Shown one piece after another: positions 10,166 to 21,062 of a DNA stretch of 64,000 bases. A model generated the notes under the pieces. That model was given only the letters and a program-made list of their open reading frames with translations, was not told where the DNA came from and made no database searches. Position 1 is the first letter of the stretch; every line of letters starts with the position of its first letter. The DNA comes from Blastomussa wellsi (Eukaryota; Cnidaria; Anthozoa; Scleractinia; Plerogyridae), in the NCBI GenBank assembly GCA_947652115.1, contig OX393565.1:16464071-16528070 (forward strand). The letters are read 5' to 3'. Position numbers and translations under genes: made by a program.

Positions 10166-10178
10166 AGGATGTTCTTCT
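10166..10178. repeat. Target-site duplication of LINE 1 (left copy)
   Basis: AGGATGTTCTTCT occurs here and at 15427-15439, directly flanking the LINE. In the uninterrupted left arm the same sequence occurs once (minus strand, near 9590-9605), which confirms a 13-bp duplication made on insertion. Confidence 0.95.
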
Positions 10179-10455
10179 TCTTTTTTTTTATTTCATTTTT
10201 TTTTTTTATTTATTTTTTTATTATTTTTTTATTTTTTTTATTTTTATAACATCTTAAATAGGCCTGCAATCTGTACAAGGACAGGTACATTGTACATTAT
10301 GTAATCTACCTTTACTATACAGGTCTATATTTTCCAGTAGTTTTTTTACAATACGAAACTACTTACAATGTGATATTACTAACGAAACGATACTTACGAT
10401 ACTATGGATAGTTACTTACAAAGGATATTATTTACACACAGCTAGCCTCGAATAG

Positions 10456-13400
10456 TTAATTGTTTAAAAAGTTAGACCATTTTTTATTAAAAGAAGGTAG
10501 TTTATTTGTCGTGATCGCAATGTATTTTTCTAACTCAATTTTTTCGTTAACGAGGGTTATAAAATCTGTGAACTGGGGTCTTTTATTATCTTGTACTGCG
10601 TTAATGTAAAGAAAATATTTTCCAATTATGGTCAAGTGGTTTAGGGTTAAACCGGACGATGTGTGTTTTAAAACACCATAGATAATTTCATTTTGCTCCA
10701 AAGCAATGTTTCCTCTACATGAAGCGTTGTACCACCTTGTAAATTTACTCCAAAAGGATTTAGCAATTGGACATTCCACAAATAAATGGAGTGGTGTCTG
10801 ATCAATGCCATGGCAATAAGGACAATCGGGTTGTTCTTTCTTTTTCATCTTATACAGAATTTTATTTGTATACAGGATATTATGTACTATTTTATATTGG
10901 AACACGGATAATTTTACCTCATTTGTGACACAAAAAGGAAGTGAATAGATTTTTTGTCTTTCTTGAAAGGTAAAGCCGCTTTCAGTAAGTCTTCTGTCGG
11001 CAGTTGGAGGAGGGAAGTGCTGGTGATTGAGTAAAGTATTGTAAATTGTTTTGCATGTGAGCTTTTCGATTGCAAGTGGTACATATTCAGTTGACGGTAA
11101 AAGACATTCCTGCTTTAGCATAGTTTTCCATTCCTGTGGTATTGCAGATAGAAGGCTGTAATACTGTAAAAAATTACTCTTGACATTGTATTTCTGCATG
11201 AAGGTTTTAAAAGGCATCAAGGTGTTACTTTCGTAGTCGAAAAGGCACGAGAGACTTTCAATGCCGACTTTTTTCCAACCAGGGAGAAAAACCGATAGCT
11301 TATTTACTCGAATAAACTGATTATTCCATATTCTTTGGTTAAGCACGTCTCCTTTTGTTTTCGGATTAGTGCTATTAATTTTCTGCCAGTGGGAAATTAT
11401 ATCACGGTAGAATTTTGGTAAGTTTTCATTCAGGGGTAGATATTGAATGTCATAGTTACACCGGAAAAGAAGGTTGCCGCCAACGCTGGAAAGTAAGGAT
11501 AGTGGGATAAATTTCCATGGTCTTTTATCGTTAGCGCACAAGCGCTTTACCCAGACTATTTTTAACGCTTTATCAAATAGCGTAAAATCTAGCATATTAA
11601 GTCCCCCCTCGTTCTTATTTTTAATTATAGTCGTTTTTTTGAGTTTTGGATTCTTGTACTTCCATATGTAATCAAAAATTATGTTGTTTACTTCATCGGT
11701 AAACCCTTTTGGAGTGTCTAACACGCTGCAGATAAAAGTTAGTTTGGATATTGCCAAGGTTTTGACAATATTTACTCTTCCGTATATAGATATGTCTCGA
11801 GATGACCAAATGTTGAGTGTCTTTTTAAGTTTAGGCAACTTTTCAAAGAAGTTTTTTTTTTGTGGCAAGTTCTTCATCATATGAAAAATATACACCTAAA
11901 GCGTAGACAGACTCATCGCTTAATTTTAAATTTAGAATGGAATCGTTTCTCTGACGTAATGATCCCAGCCAAAGTATCTCTGATTTAGATTGATTTATTC
12001 GGAGACCAGAACAGTTTTCAAATTGTTGCAGCAGATCAAAAAGCCTATGTACGGATCGAATATCTTTAACAAAAACCGTTGTGTCATCGGCGTACTGGGT
12101 TATTTTTATAGAGTTATTTGGGTCAATTTCAATGCCTTCTATTTCTCTTGAGCGTTTAATTGCGTTACTTAAAATTTCTACTCCAATAACAAACAAGATC
12201 CCAGATAATGGGCAGCCCTGCCTGACACCTCTACTTAGATTAAAATGTTTGGTGGCAAAGCCATTGTTCAGAACACAACTTGATATGTTATTATACAAGA
12301 CTGTGATCCATTGTCGTAATTGAGGTCCAAAGTTAAAAACTTCAAGGCATTTTTGAAGGTAGCTCCATTCAATAGAATCGAAAGCTTTTTCAAAATCAAG
12401 AAAGACCGCTACACCTGGAATGTTCTTCTTTTTAGTGAAGGACATCATATCTGTTATGATTCTGATGCTCTCACCTATATATCTTCCCTTTACGTATCCT
12501 GTTTGATCCGGGCTGATAATCATGGGCAGCACTTTTTCCAAGCGTAAAGCTAACGCCTTTGTGACAATTTTGTAGTCGTTGTTCAATAGGGAGATTGGTC
12601 TCCAATTTTTGAGGTATTTTTTGTCTTTGTCTTTCTTTGGTATCAACGATATTATACCGCGTTTTTGTGAGATTGACATGTCTCCATTCTCAAAGGCATA
12701 ATTAAAGCTATCGACCATGATTTGACCGATGGCATTCCAGAAGAACCGATAAAATTCAATAGTAAAGCCATCGGAACCAGGTGTTTTATTATTCTTAAAT
12801 TGTTTTAGCGAGTTGGTACATTCCGCAAGCGTGAGCAGCCCTTCGCAGGTGTCCGCTTCTTCTTGTTTGAGAGTATTCAGGCCATCAAAAAAGTGCTCGA
12901 AATTGGCAGATTTTGGACATACATTTTTAGCTTGATAAATTTCTTTGAAAAAACGTTCCTCCTCTTCTAAAATTAATTTAGGCTCATGGACTACGTTGCC
13001 GTCTTCTTTTGTTAATGAGGTTATGTGTTTCTTCTTGTGATTCATTTTTTCCAAGTTGTAGAAATATTTATTGTTCTTTTCACCAAACTCGTACCATTGT
13101 GCTTTACTACGTGTCATTGTTCCTCGTGTTTTTCTAGAGACAATCCTTGATAATTCTTTTTTGACACGATCCATTTCAACTTTCGTTGCTTCGCTAAAGT
13201 TTGATCTAATCTGTTCTTGTAATTGGTTGAATCTCATAAGCAAATCTTTTTCTTCGTTTCGTTTTTGTTTAGCTTTATTTTTAGCGAAAATTATTGTCGA
13301 CGCTCTAATTTCCATTTTGATCATTTCCCAAAATAAGCCTTTATCACTGAGGCTGGAATATTTGGAGAGGAACTCTGGTATTTGTTTTGTTATCATCTCC

Positions 13401-14194
13401 GTATAATACTTACCCGTCAACAATGAATTATTAAATTTCCAGAATCCGGGGCCGCGCTCTGTTTCATTACTTTCTAAGGACATTGATAGGGTTATAGCGG
13501 AGTGATCAGAAAAAATGTTAGGCACAATTTTAGCGGTTTGAATTACGGACTCCATGCTTTTTGATATAAAAAGGTAGTCTAATCTACAATGGATTTTCAT
13601 GGATGGATTATTCCACGTGAAAGCTTGTTTATTTGGGTGTTTGCAGCTCCAGGTGTCAATAAGATCGTGAGTTCTCATTAGAGTTTTCATTTCTTGAATA
13701 ACTGTTTTCTTTTGTTCGAAAGAGCGCCCTCCGCGTTTATCAATTTCATTCAAAACACAATTTAAGTCTCCCGCTAGGACCACTCTTTCGCCGGCATATT
13801 TGTTTAAAACGGAGTTCGATAACCCTCTAAGGAATTGCACTTGTTGAGTTTGATCATTCGGTGCGTAAATATTTAGCAAAACAAGTTTCTCGCCGTCTAA
13901 CACTGCTTCGGAAAGGATATATCTACCATTCCTGTCGCATATAATTTGTTCGATGTTTACATCAATTTTTGGCTTGAATAAAATCATTACCCCCCGACTG
14001 TGATTAGTGCCATGACTTCCAATCATTTTACCACCCCATTCTGCTTCCCACGATTTTAAGTTTTGCGCAGAAGAATATGTTTCTTGTAAAAATATTACAT
14101 CCGATTTTTGCTGATGCAGCCATCGAAATATTTGACGTCGCTTAATCGTCTTGTTTAACCCTCGAACATTCAGAGATAAAACATTGAAAACCAT
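10456..14194 (-). pseudogene. LINE ORF2: AP endonuclease plus reverse transcriptase, one frameshift
   Basis: The first frame (14194 to 11843, 783 codons) starts with the APE-type endonuclease (NVLSLNVRGLNK, FLQETY, GDLNC, LDYLFIS, DHSAI) and continues into RT with TPGSDGFTIEFYR, motif A FLDFEKAFDSIEW, motif B RGVRQGCPLSG and motif C YADDTTVF. It shifts frame at a long T run at 11849-11859 (an A run in the sense strand) and continues to 10456 (479-residue frame overlapping the first) with the RT thumb and the C-terminal zinc-knuckle-like region (CPYCHGIDQTPLHLFVEC). Total length, about 1250 residues, is normal for L1/Tx1-type ORF2. A homopolymer slip or a sequencing error at that run is the only lesion I see. 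Confidence 0.85.
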
Positions 14195-14444
14195 ACGTAC
14201 GTGTCAGATAACATAAAACGCAGTTTCCAGTCAACAGATTTCATTGTGGGCATGTGAGTCGGTAGGCATGTGAATTTAGGACTAGCAAGAGACAATTTAA
14301 AGCAATCGAGAAACAAACCAATACAAACTAATACCACATACAGCACTAAACAAAAATACCTGCAGCAATTGCGGCGAATTCTCCTGTCTGAGATTCACGT
14401 AAGCCTTCCTACTGCTCTACAGAGGCACTAAATAATTAACAAAA

Positions 14445-15353
14445 TTAACTATTGTCCATGATTCGACCATAGAGTGTGAATTTTTTGGTTTCGGGTCCTC
14501 GGTAAACAACTTTGTCAATGATTAGCTTTTCGACGTTGAAGAAAGCCGTTTTGTGATCCCTCTTTGCCTTTTTCAGCACCGGGTAAAGCTCTTTTCTTAT
14601 ATCATCCACTTCTTTCGGGAAGTCATCAGCCACACCGAAACCTTTCCCTCTTGGCAGTTGCTTGATGTGCGATTTGATTTGTTGCTTATCTTTGAAGAAG
14701 GATACCTTGGCAATTATCGGTCTTGGGTGCTGATTTATTCTTTCCTCGCGTACTCGGGTTGGAATTCTGTAAACCCTCTCGAATTCAATTTCATCAAGGT
14801 GCTTCTTTGGAATTTTCATTTCTCTGTGAAGAAACGCTCTCAGAACTGCTTCTGTGTCTTCTGAGGATTCTTGTTCATTATCGCTAATACCGAAGAATTT
14901 GATGTTGTTTCTTCTGTTAAAGCATTCTTGTTTGACAACCCTGCGTTCTAGCTCATCTAGTTTGACTATCTTATCAGTTGCTGCTTTCAATTCCGCCGCG
15001 GTCACGCCGGCCTGTTGCTTCAAAGCTTCAACTTCTGCTTGTGTTGATTCGAGACTCTCCTTAAGCTCTTCCTTTTCATTCTTAAGCGTTGCTACTTCGA
15101 TCTTCAAGTTTTGTATTTCAGGTAAAACAGATAGCAATTTATCGAGCTTGCCTTGTATCTCTTCTAGCTTCGTGTTGCACATCACACAGCCATGTTCGTG
15201 TTGCTCGCCATCACCGATGGCTTCCTCCTCATCAGTATGAGATGATCGTGCTCGTATTCTTTTTCTTCTTCGGGCCTCTCTTTTGCTTGTAGAGTTCTCG
15301 TTTGATTCATCGACCTCTTCATGGGTTATTACGTTGTCCGCCTCTGTAGGCAT
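14445..15353 (-). CDS. LINE ORF1 protein (302 aa)
   Basis: The start is taken at the Met of MPTEADN, because upstream codons in the same frame belong to the inserted-into gene and the LINE 5' UTR. The protein has a basic N-terminus (SKREARRRKRIRARS), a CxxC pair (CVMCN), a long coiled coil (about residues 85-160) and an RRM/CTD-like C-terminal half typical of L1-type ORF1 (NNIKFFGI through FERVYRIPT, then RPIIAKVSFFKDK). It binds element RNA and chaperones target-primed reverse transcription. The frame is open throughout. Confidence 0.8.
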   Translation of the reverse strand: MPTEADNVITHEEVDESNENSTSKREARRRKRIRARSSHTDEEEAIGDGEQHEHGCVMCNTKLEEIQGKLDKLLSVLPEIQNLKIEVATLKNEKEELKESLESTQAEVEALKQQAGVTAAELKAATDKIVKLDELERRVVKQECFNRRNNIKFFGISDNEQESSEDTEAVLRAFLHREMKIPKKHLDEIEFERVYRIPTRVREERINQHPRPIIAKVSFFKDKQQIKSHIKQLPRGKGFGVADDFPKEVDDIRKELYPVLKKAKRDHKTAFFNVEKLIIDKVVYRGPETKKFTLYGRIMDNS

Positions 15354-15426
15354 TTTGGCTTTTATAGAGACGAAGGCGGAGCTTTGTTGAACACGTCCGC
15401 CATCTTTCGCGTCCCTCGTGATCTCT

Positions 15427-15439
15427 AGGATGTTCTTCT
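15427..15439. repeat. Target-site duplication of LINE 1 (right copy)
   Basis: Same AGGATGTTCTTCT as at 10166-10178, at the LINE 5' end. Confidence 0.95.
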
Positions 15440-15843
15440 GCCGCAGATCCTGGTCGGCGTGCAGGACCTGCAGAAAAATATGGATTTGTTGTTGGAGACC
15501 CAAGAAAGCCACTTCGAAGATGTGGAGGAGATTGGGGAAGGTTTGCAAGGGCTGGAAGCGGAAGTGGAACAAAATAGCAAAGGAATCCTGGAGAGCATAG
15601 AAAAGAACGGCAATGCTGTTCGAGAGCAAACAGACAGGGTGGTGCGCGCCGCCAATGCTGCAACGTCTGCTGTTTGGGGTGTTGTGCAGGTTGTTGGGAT
15701 TGTTGGTGGGATTGGTTCTGCCCTCCTTTTTCTGTATGTAACAATGCGACCGAAATACGAAGAGTGGAAACAGCAGAGAGCCGCGCCACCCGAAAAGGAG
15801 CAGTTGGCCAACCAGCCACAGCAGCCTGCGGCCAAAGGAATTT

Positions 15844-16182
15844 GTGAAATGGACTAGAGTGCTCGCAATTAGAAACATGCAACAGATATTCCAAATGGAA
15901 TTGGTCTACGGCAGAGGTGTTCTACCACACTTTCGACGCGACCAGTTCGAAGAATGTAGAACAAAGTACGAGAAACAAGAAGACACGGAATATTGGGAAG
16001 ATTGGGATTCTCTCTACAAATATGCAGAAACAAAGGAGAACCAAAATGTTGCCACAATTGTGGGCAAAATAGCCCCCGAACACGCGAAAAAATGGAAATC
16101 CTGGCATCTTGGAGAACTTTTCGTTGCTGCTTTCTACGGGGATTTTGTTTTCTGCCTTCCTGGCGGCCAAATTGTTGAATAG
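15844..16182 (+). CDS. Gene C (right arm): unknown small protein
   Basis: Mirror copy of 8851-9276, with the conserved core KWTRVLAIRNMQQIF to LPGGQIVE. The frame opens at a GTG here; the first ATG in frame is that of MQQIFQMEL, so translation may start there. It overlaps the last codons of gene D (stop at 15857) and ends 9 nt before the end of the converging gene A copy. No domain is recognised. Confidence 0.5.
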   Translation: MKWTRVLAIRNMQQIFQMELVYGRGVLPHFRRDQFEECRTKYEKQEDTEYWEDWDSLYKYAETKENQNVATIVGKIAPEHAKKWKSWHLGELFVAAFYGDFVFCLPGGQIVE

Positions 16183-16191
16183 ACATGGTTT

Positions 16192-18953
16192 CTACGCCAA
16201 AGCAGCAAGACTGTCGTTCTTTTTTTGTGGTGTGGTTCTCTCTTGCCCGATTCTGCAAAGCAATGGCGTTGTTCTTTTTTCGAGGAAGTCGAAGCCTCCA
16301 AGATTCTCCACCTCTTTTTCCAGAAAATAACCTTGTATTGGGGTTTCGTCGTCTGTTGTTGGCTGCCCGTCCTCTCCAACCGGAAACACAAACAATATTG
16401 TTCGCGGAGAGTTTCGAAAAGTTGTGTAAGCAAACTTCTTGCACTTGTATTCGCCGGGCTGCAAGTCTATCGATTTTTTTGTGTCCTTGTTTTTCGGCGC
16501 CTCTACTTTTTCGAACTCCGTTTCTTTTTCTTTTTCGAACTCTTCTCGAAGAATATCGTATTTTGCGCTCTCCTTTGCCATCGCTTGCAAAATTTCAGCT
16601 CTTTGCGGGTCTGGGGCGGAAACAACACGTATTGGGTTCCATACAATATTTGTCCCTTCTTTGTTGCAGAAACTTTGCGGCTTCCCTATCTGTATTTCCA
16701 AACCTCCAAGCTTTTCGACGTTGCTGAAAGAAGGAAGCCAGAAAGTCGTTCTGCCAAACCAGTCCGTTTTGGACGTTTCGAAAATGTCCAGGCATTCCGA
16801 AACAATTTTTTGCAGAGCTTTTGTTGCAAACACATTGGCGATTTTCCCTTCGTTTGCCAATACAACCCAAAATTTGCTTTGGGGGTCCTTTCTTTGCCTG
16901 CAGCCGACAACTTTCCACTTCGCGCGTGCAAGCGCCGCAACCTTGGTTGCAGATTCTCGCAAACATTGTTCTACCATCCCCCGCAACTCTTGTCTTTTTC
17001 GTTCGTAGACCTTTTTCGATTGCACAATTTTTTTCACCCTCTCCAGCTCTGCTTTGCGGCGATCGTCTTTTTATCGCTTCGCATCTTGCTCGGCCGTTTG
17101 TTTGTCTTAAGAACGTCTTCGCCATTCTTCTACGCTTGCCGCGTCCTGTATTTCTTGCAACGCTTTTTCGCGAGATCTGGTGGAAAGTGTCGAAATTTGC
17201 CGCTCTTCTGCGATTTCTGGCACTTTTTGCAGCTGGAATTTGGAGACATTTCGCCCAATAGCGCTACATTTGGTTTGCCGCCATTCCCAAGAAACGGTTT
17301 TTGTCGATGGAAGAAGTATAGACGGGTCTGGGGCGCCTGGGTGCAGCTGGCGTGGCCTTTTGCATGCCGCCAATATTGTTTTCGTTTCCTCGTCTTTTGT
17401 GTAGCAACGCAGAGGCCCTATTTCCACACCTTCTTCCTGTGCGGAAAGGATATCTACCCGAAAAATCGGGCATGCGCGGAAATTAAAGTCGGCTGCCGCC
17501 CACACCACCAATTTTCCCATTTCGCGTCGTCCTCCACGTTCGCTTTGGCTAGTTGCACGTGTACCCCCGATATTCTTCCTGTTTGTGTGTGCGCGAACCA
17601 GCCGACAAATATGCGGCCTTGCGGGCGGTCCGCCAAAACGAGGCAGCGGTCCAGGCAAGAAGCCAGGTTTTCCCATTGTTTGTTTGGTGGCTGGACCACG
17701 AAAAGATCTTCTCCTTCCGGCGAAACCTTTGCCAAAGTTTCCTGCAGCACCTGGTCGGCTGTTTCTTCCGAGAGCTCGTTTCTACCGCACCCGTATATCG
17801 AAACTCCGATTCTGGTACATCCGCGATCTTGGACATCTGGGTGTTGGAAAGTTCGGCGCAAGTGCTCGTTTGGGCAGTCTGCATAGTCGGCAAGATGGCC
17901 GCCCACTGGTTCTCGAATCTCGCCCGCTTCGATGTTGGAGATGATCTTGTTGTATACTTTTGTCCGGACCGTGCAGTCTTCTCTTTTCGAGATCCAAATG
18001 CACACGTGCTTCCCCACACTGTCGGTGTTCTGCAGAATCGTTGGTGCATCCGAACCCACTGCAGAACAAAAGTCGCCCTTCTGGCGAAAACCTTCGAATT
18101 CTAGGTGCGAAACAAGGGCTTCGCGGTCCAACACTCCGGAAAAATCTTGCGTGTAGTCGATGGAGTAGATTCCAAAACTGAATGCGTGCAGCTGCCGTTC
18201 GAAAGCTGGCAGCGCTTCGTGCAAATCTTCCAAAGATGTTTCGGAAACGTCTACCTTGGCCACGAAGTAGCCCGCTATGTCGTCTTCTGGATACAGCCTG
18301 TGCCAGTGGGACTGTGCCTGTTGCAACGTGTCGGCTTCTATCGCTGCTATTGTTGCACGTATCGTGCTTCCGCTGGTTCCTTTTGTTTTTGCGAGGGTGT
18401 GGACGATGCTTGTCGGCATGTGTTTTCTTTTGCTGCCGTCCGGTCCTGTGCCCTGTCTCTGCAGCACAGCGAGGCCGATTTTTGCGACCACGAGTTTTGC
18501 AGAACCTTCCTCGCCTGTTGTACAAGAAAAGCGGCCTTTTTGGGAAACGGTGTCTTCGCGGCGGAGATAGCCGCACACGTAGATGTCGTCGACAAACGCG
18601 GGAAGTCCTCGCAGAGGTTGCAGGTGTGTCTTGCCGAGGTTTCCTTCTAGATAGTCGACTTTCGAGATGTCCGGCAAGAGGTTGCTGTCCCAGGCGTTCT
18701 CGAGAAGAAGATGGGAGGCCACGTTTTTTTCGCAACGGAGACCCATGCTTTCGAATGTTTTTTTGCACTGCCATTTGTAGCTGTAGGATTTTTTGTTGTC
18801 GAAATATGCAAATATTTTTTTTGTCTGGCTTCTGCTTGTGCAAACTTGGTAGCTGAAATTTGGTCGCCATAATTTTTTTCCGCTCCTATAAACCCCAAAT
18901 GCTGACAAATCAACATTGACAGAACTTTGTGAAATGATTCTGCTTTTCCACAC
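16192..18953 (-). pseudogene. Gene A (right arm): candidate Rep_trans/HUH protein, frameshifted
   Basis: Mirror copy of 6220-8841. The first frame (18953 to 17454) includes an N-terminus absent from the left copy (FAYFDNKKSYSYKW) and the complete putative HUH region (IDYTQDFSG, KVYNKI, CTRI). A one-base loss near 17510, relative to the left arm, shifts the frame. The gene continues in the 17676-17107 frame, meets nonsense codons around 17040-17110, and resumes as an open 281-codon frame (17037 to 16192). That last frame reads through the place where the left copy has TAG, so the two arms carry different, complementary damage. Confidence 0.5.
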
Positions 18954-19224
18954 GATTTTCTGTATTTACAAGGAACCTTCAACACCCGTTTGGCAGAGCG
19001 AGGTCAGACGGATAACACAGCAAGTTGTTGAGGCAATGTCGGAAGAGGGCTCTGATCGTGCGCTTTGAACACATCTTGGGTTCACACCCTTTTCCGCGCC
19101 GGCTTTTGCCGCAGTTCTTTTGCCGATTTCGTAGCAACCACTCGCAGTTGTTTGCTCCGCGCATTTTTTGGACTCCGCCACTTCTGTCTAATTGGTTGAA
19201 CGTGACAGGAGATGTTCTTCTACA

Positions 19225-19385
19225 AGTAGTATCTCCGGCATGAAACAAATACAACCTCGGAGTGCAACTTTTTTCATCTTCGCCCAAGTGAAAGAAGCGA
19301 GCAAAAAGCGAGCTTGTTTCACTTGGGCGAAGATGAAAAAAGTTGCATGACGAGGTGGTATTTGTTTCATGCCGGAGATACTACT
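19225..19385. repeat. Terminal palindrome (right end)
   Basis: Two arms of 69 nt (19225-19293 and 19317-19385) pair almost perfectly around a 23-nt loop. The ends read AGTAGTATCTCCGGCATG and its complement. This is the outer end of the right arm and the longer counterpart of 5689-5815. Size and shape recall hairpin telomeres of parvovirus-like or other hairpin-ended linear genomes, though foldback transposons can look similar. Confidence 0.9.
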
Positions 19386-20821
19386 CTTTTTCTATGTTTT
19401 ATACTCTGATAAAACATGGGCTTTTGACCAATCAGAGCGCGCGCAGAGTCCTATCTATATTATAATTAACAGTTTGTATAAAAAAACCTTTTATAGCAGT
19501 AGATATATCTAGCAACCTTTGTGGCATTTCAGGTGTAAAAGTATGGGATCACCTAATAAAAGGGTTCCCAAACCTCCACTGAAACAGTGGGTATTATATC
19601 AGGAGGTGGATGTGTGTACGGGAATTGTTGTAAGCAGAAAAATGAAAATAATAAGAAAATAAAATCAAGGCAAAAATTGTTAGATGTTAAAGGATACACT
19701 AACGTTGAGGGACCAACAAACTGCAATGCAGCCACGTCAACCACAAGGTAGTGCAAACAGTAATTATAACAATAATAATATAAAGGAGAGGTTAGCATGG
19801 AGTGGTTAGTATAGAAAGGGGAAGGTAAACATTGGGACAACAGAGCTGCTTTTATTGAGGTACATCGCAAAAAATGTTGGTGTAGTCTTACATGACAGGA
19901 GAAAATAAGTGCGCGAAAATTCATTCATGACAAGCGACTGCACACCAGCAACTCGATAAAGTTTGATCACGTTTCCTGAAATATCGATCAAAATCCTCTT
20001 TCTAAGGTCTGTATCCAACAACCGGTGAAATAGTTCAATAGAATTATGAACAAACTCAGGGAAAAAAGTAGACAACCGTCCAAAGTTATTAAAACACGAA
20101 GGACTGAATTTCACATCGATTCAGAGAATGAACCGTTGAAAACAATTTTCACATTTTGAATGGTGCATTCGCTGAAGCGCGCGCATTTGCACACACGTCA
20201 GCAGCATACACCCATGGGCAAATAGTAGATGCTGAATTGACCAATCAGAGCGCGCGCTTTGCTTTAGTTATGTTATAAATATATATATAGTCTTAAAGAG
20301 TTCAAATTTGTGAGAAGACGTGTAACAAGTTGCTCCTTAAAATGATGACATCGCAATAACAAGTGGATAAGTTGCCAGAGGCAAGGGCCTTTGCAGTCGC
20401 TTTCAGAAACGTGTAGGTCTTGAAAAAACATCGTCTTTTGCTATTTTTACAGAAATCAGTATAACTTTTATCTCGATTTTGTATGAAAAATGGCGTACTT
20501 GTCATCAACAAGAAAATGAAAAAAATGACAAATGCCTTGGGGTGTGTCCAGTAAAGGGGGGGATGGTAACATGTAGAAATGGACCACACACTGCATACAT
20601 GCAATTAATTTGATTGACACGAGGCAGGTCATTTTCATTGTGAGATGTTGTGTATCCTGAAAACAGCAGTAGTTATCTCTACAATAATTAAAAAGTGGTC
20701 ATTGCCAACACTGCTTAAAACAATAGAATCAGTTCTCGACTTGTGGTTTGATCAGATGAACAAACATTCTGGATATAATTCTTTTCACTGATATATGTGA
20801 GTTAATCACTGGCTGACGAAG
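19386..20821. other. No gene recognised
   Basis: Non-coding DNA. Two copies of ACCAATCAGAGCGCGCGC occur near 19418 and 20239 in the same orientation, each followed by an AT-rich TATA-like stretch, so this may be a repeat or an old element. Minus-strand frames at 19553-20604 show no domain. Confidence 0.5.
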
Positions 20822-20964
20822 CTATTTCTTCTTTTTACGGCATTCAAAACACATCCACCTTTTTTTTGTGTTGATTGCTGACTCAGGAATATTAGCACAA
20901 GCTGGATGGTACCATTCATTGCATTTGCCATCCCACTGAACACACTTAGTGTTGTCGTTTGGAA
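20822..20964 (-). pseudogene. PHD zinc-finger fragment
   Basis: The minus strand encodes the second half of a PHD-type finger: CVQWDGKCNEWYHPAC, a spacer and RWMCFEC, then a lysine run and a stop. Spacing of the His-x2-Cys and the final Cys-x2-Cys fits a PHD finger. The upstream half is missing (a stop precedes it), so this is a fragment or a terminal exon whose first part is not identified. PHD fingers of this sort are often carried by transposons in cnidarians. Confidence 0.45.
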
Positions 20965-21062
20965 GTCAACACATGCATGCACATGAGAGCCTGGGGGAGA
21001 GCCAAGATGGACGGCAGCGTTTTTGAGTAGTCCGTCCTGTGTAGCTCTCCGCTTCGTAATAA

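Larger units (their letters stand above)
10179..15426 (-). mobile_element. L1/Tx1-like LINE retrotransposon (copy 1)
   Basis: 5248 bp inserted in minus orientation into gene D of the palindromic element. The 5' end (near 15426) has a short UTR, followed by ORF1, ORF2 and a T-rich stretch at 10180-10250, which is the A-rich 3' tail of the element read on the plus strand. The insertion is full length or nearly so and is flanked by a perfect 13-bp target duplication, so it is fairly young, but ORF2 carries a frameshift. A related copy lies at about 20985-26375 in the opposite orientation. Confidence 0.9.
9898..15857 (+). pseudogene. Gene D (right arm): HTH, coiled coil and TM protein, split by a LINE
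   Basis: Exonic parts are 9898-10178 and 15440-15857. Leaving out the LINE and one copy of its target duplication gives 232 codons in one frame. N-terminus (residues about 5-47): EEIREIVAARGKLAPREIQK followed by KFGIGTTRLYRIW, a helix-turn-helix of the kind found in recombinases and sigma-like factors. Then comes a repetitive Ala/Thr/Glu/Pro linker (ETAAA-type units), a coiled coil (about 100-160), a transmembrane helix (about 171-194) and a charged tail. A DNA-binding head joined to a membrane anchor suggests tethering of the element's DNA or a regulator held at a membrane; this is inference. The LINE insertion disrupts this copy. Confidence 0.55.
5689..19385. mobile_element. Large palindromic element with hairpin ends (unclassified)
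   Basis: Positions 5689-9696 recur in inverted orientation at 15427-19385, and the right arm continues inward to 9897-10178. Between the arms lie a 200-N gap and a later LINE insertion (10179-15426). Without the LINE the element is about 8.4 kb: two arms of about 4.0-4.2 kb head to head. Per arm, reading inward, the order is terminal palindrome, large gene A (candidate replication protein), then small gene C and gene D on the opposite strand. A and C converge with only 9 nt between their stops, and C overlaps the end of D, which is virus-like compactness. The arms differ by scattered substitutions and small indels, so the duplication is not brand new. It could be an integrated head-to-head dimer of a hairpin-ended linear replicon or a transposon with gene-bearing long inverted repeats. 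No clear target duplication was found. Confidence 0.7.

Noticed and set aside
9139..10304. Frames running through the N gap
   Set aside because: The open reading across N is an artefact; only parts matching gene D in the other arm are supported.
16225..18104. Plus-strand frames of up to 553 codons in the right arm
   Set aside because: Antisense shadows of the mirrored gene A, with Cys/Phe/Arg-rich low-quality sequence.
5689..19385. Assignment to Parvoviridae or Bidnaviridae because of the hairpin ends
   Set aside because: No SF3 helicase Walker motif, no capsid and no PolB were found in the arms; hairpin ends alone are not enough.
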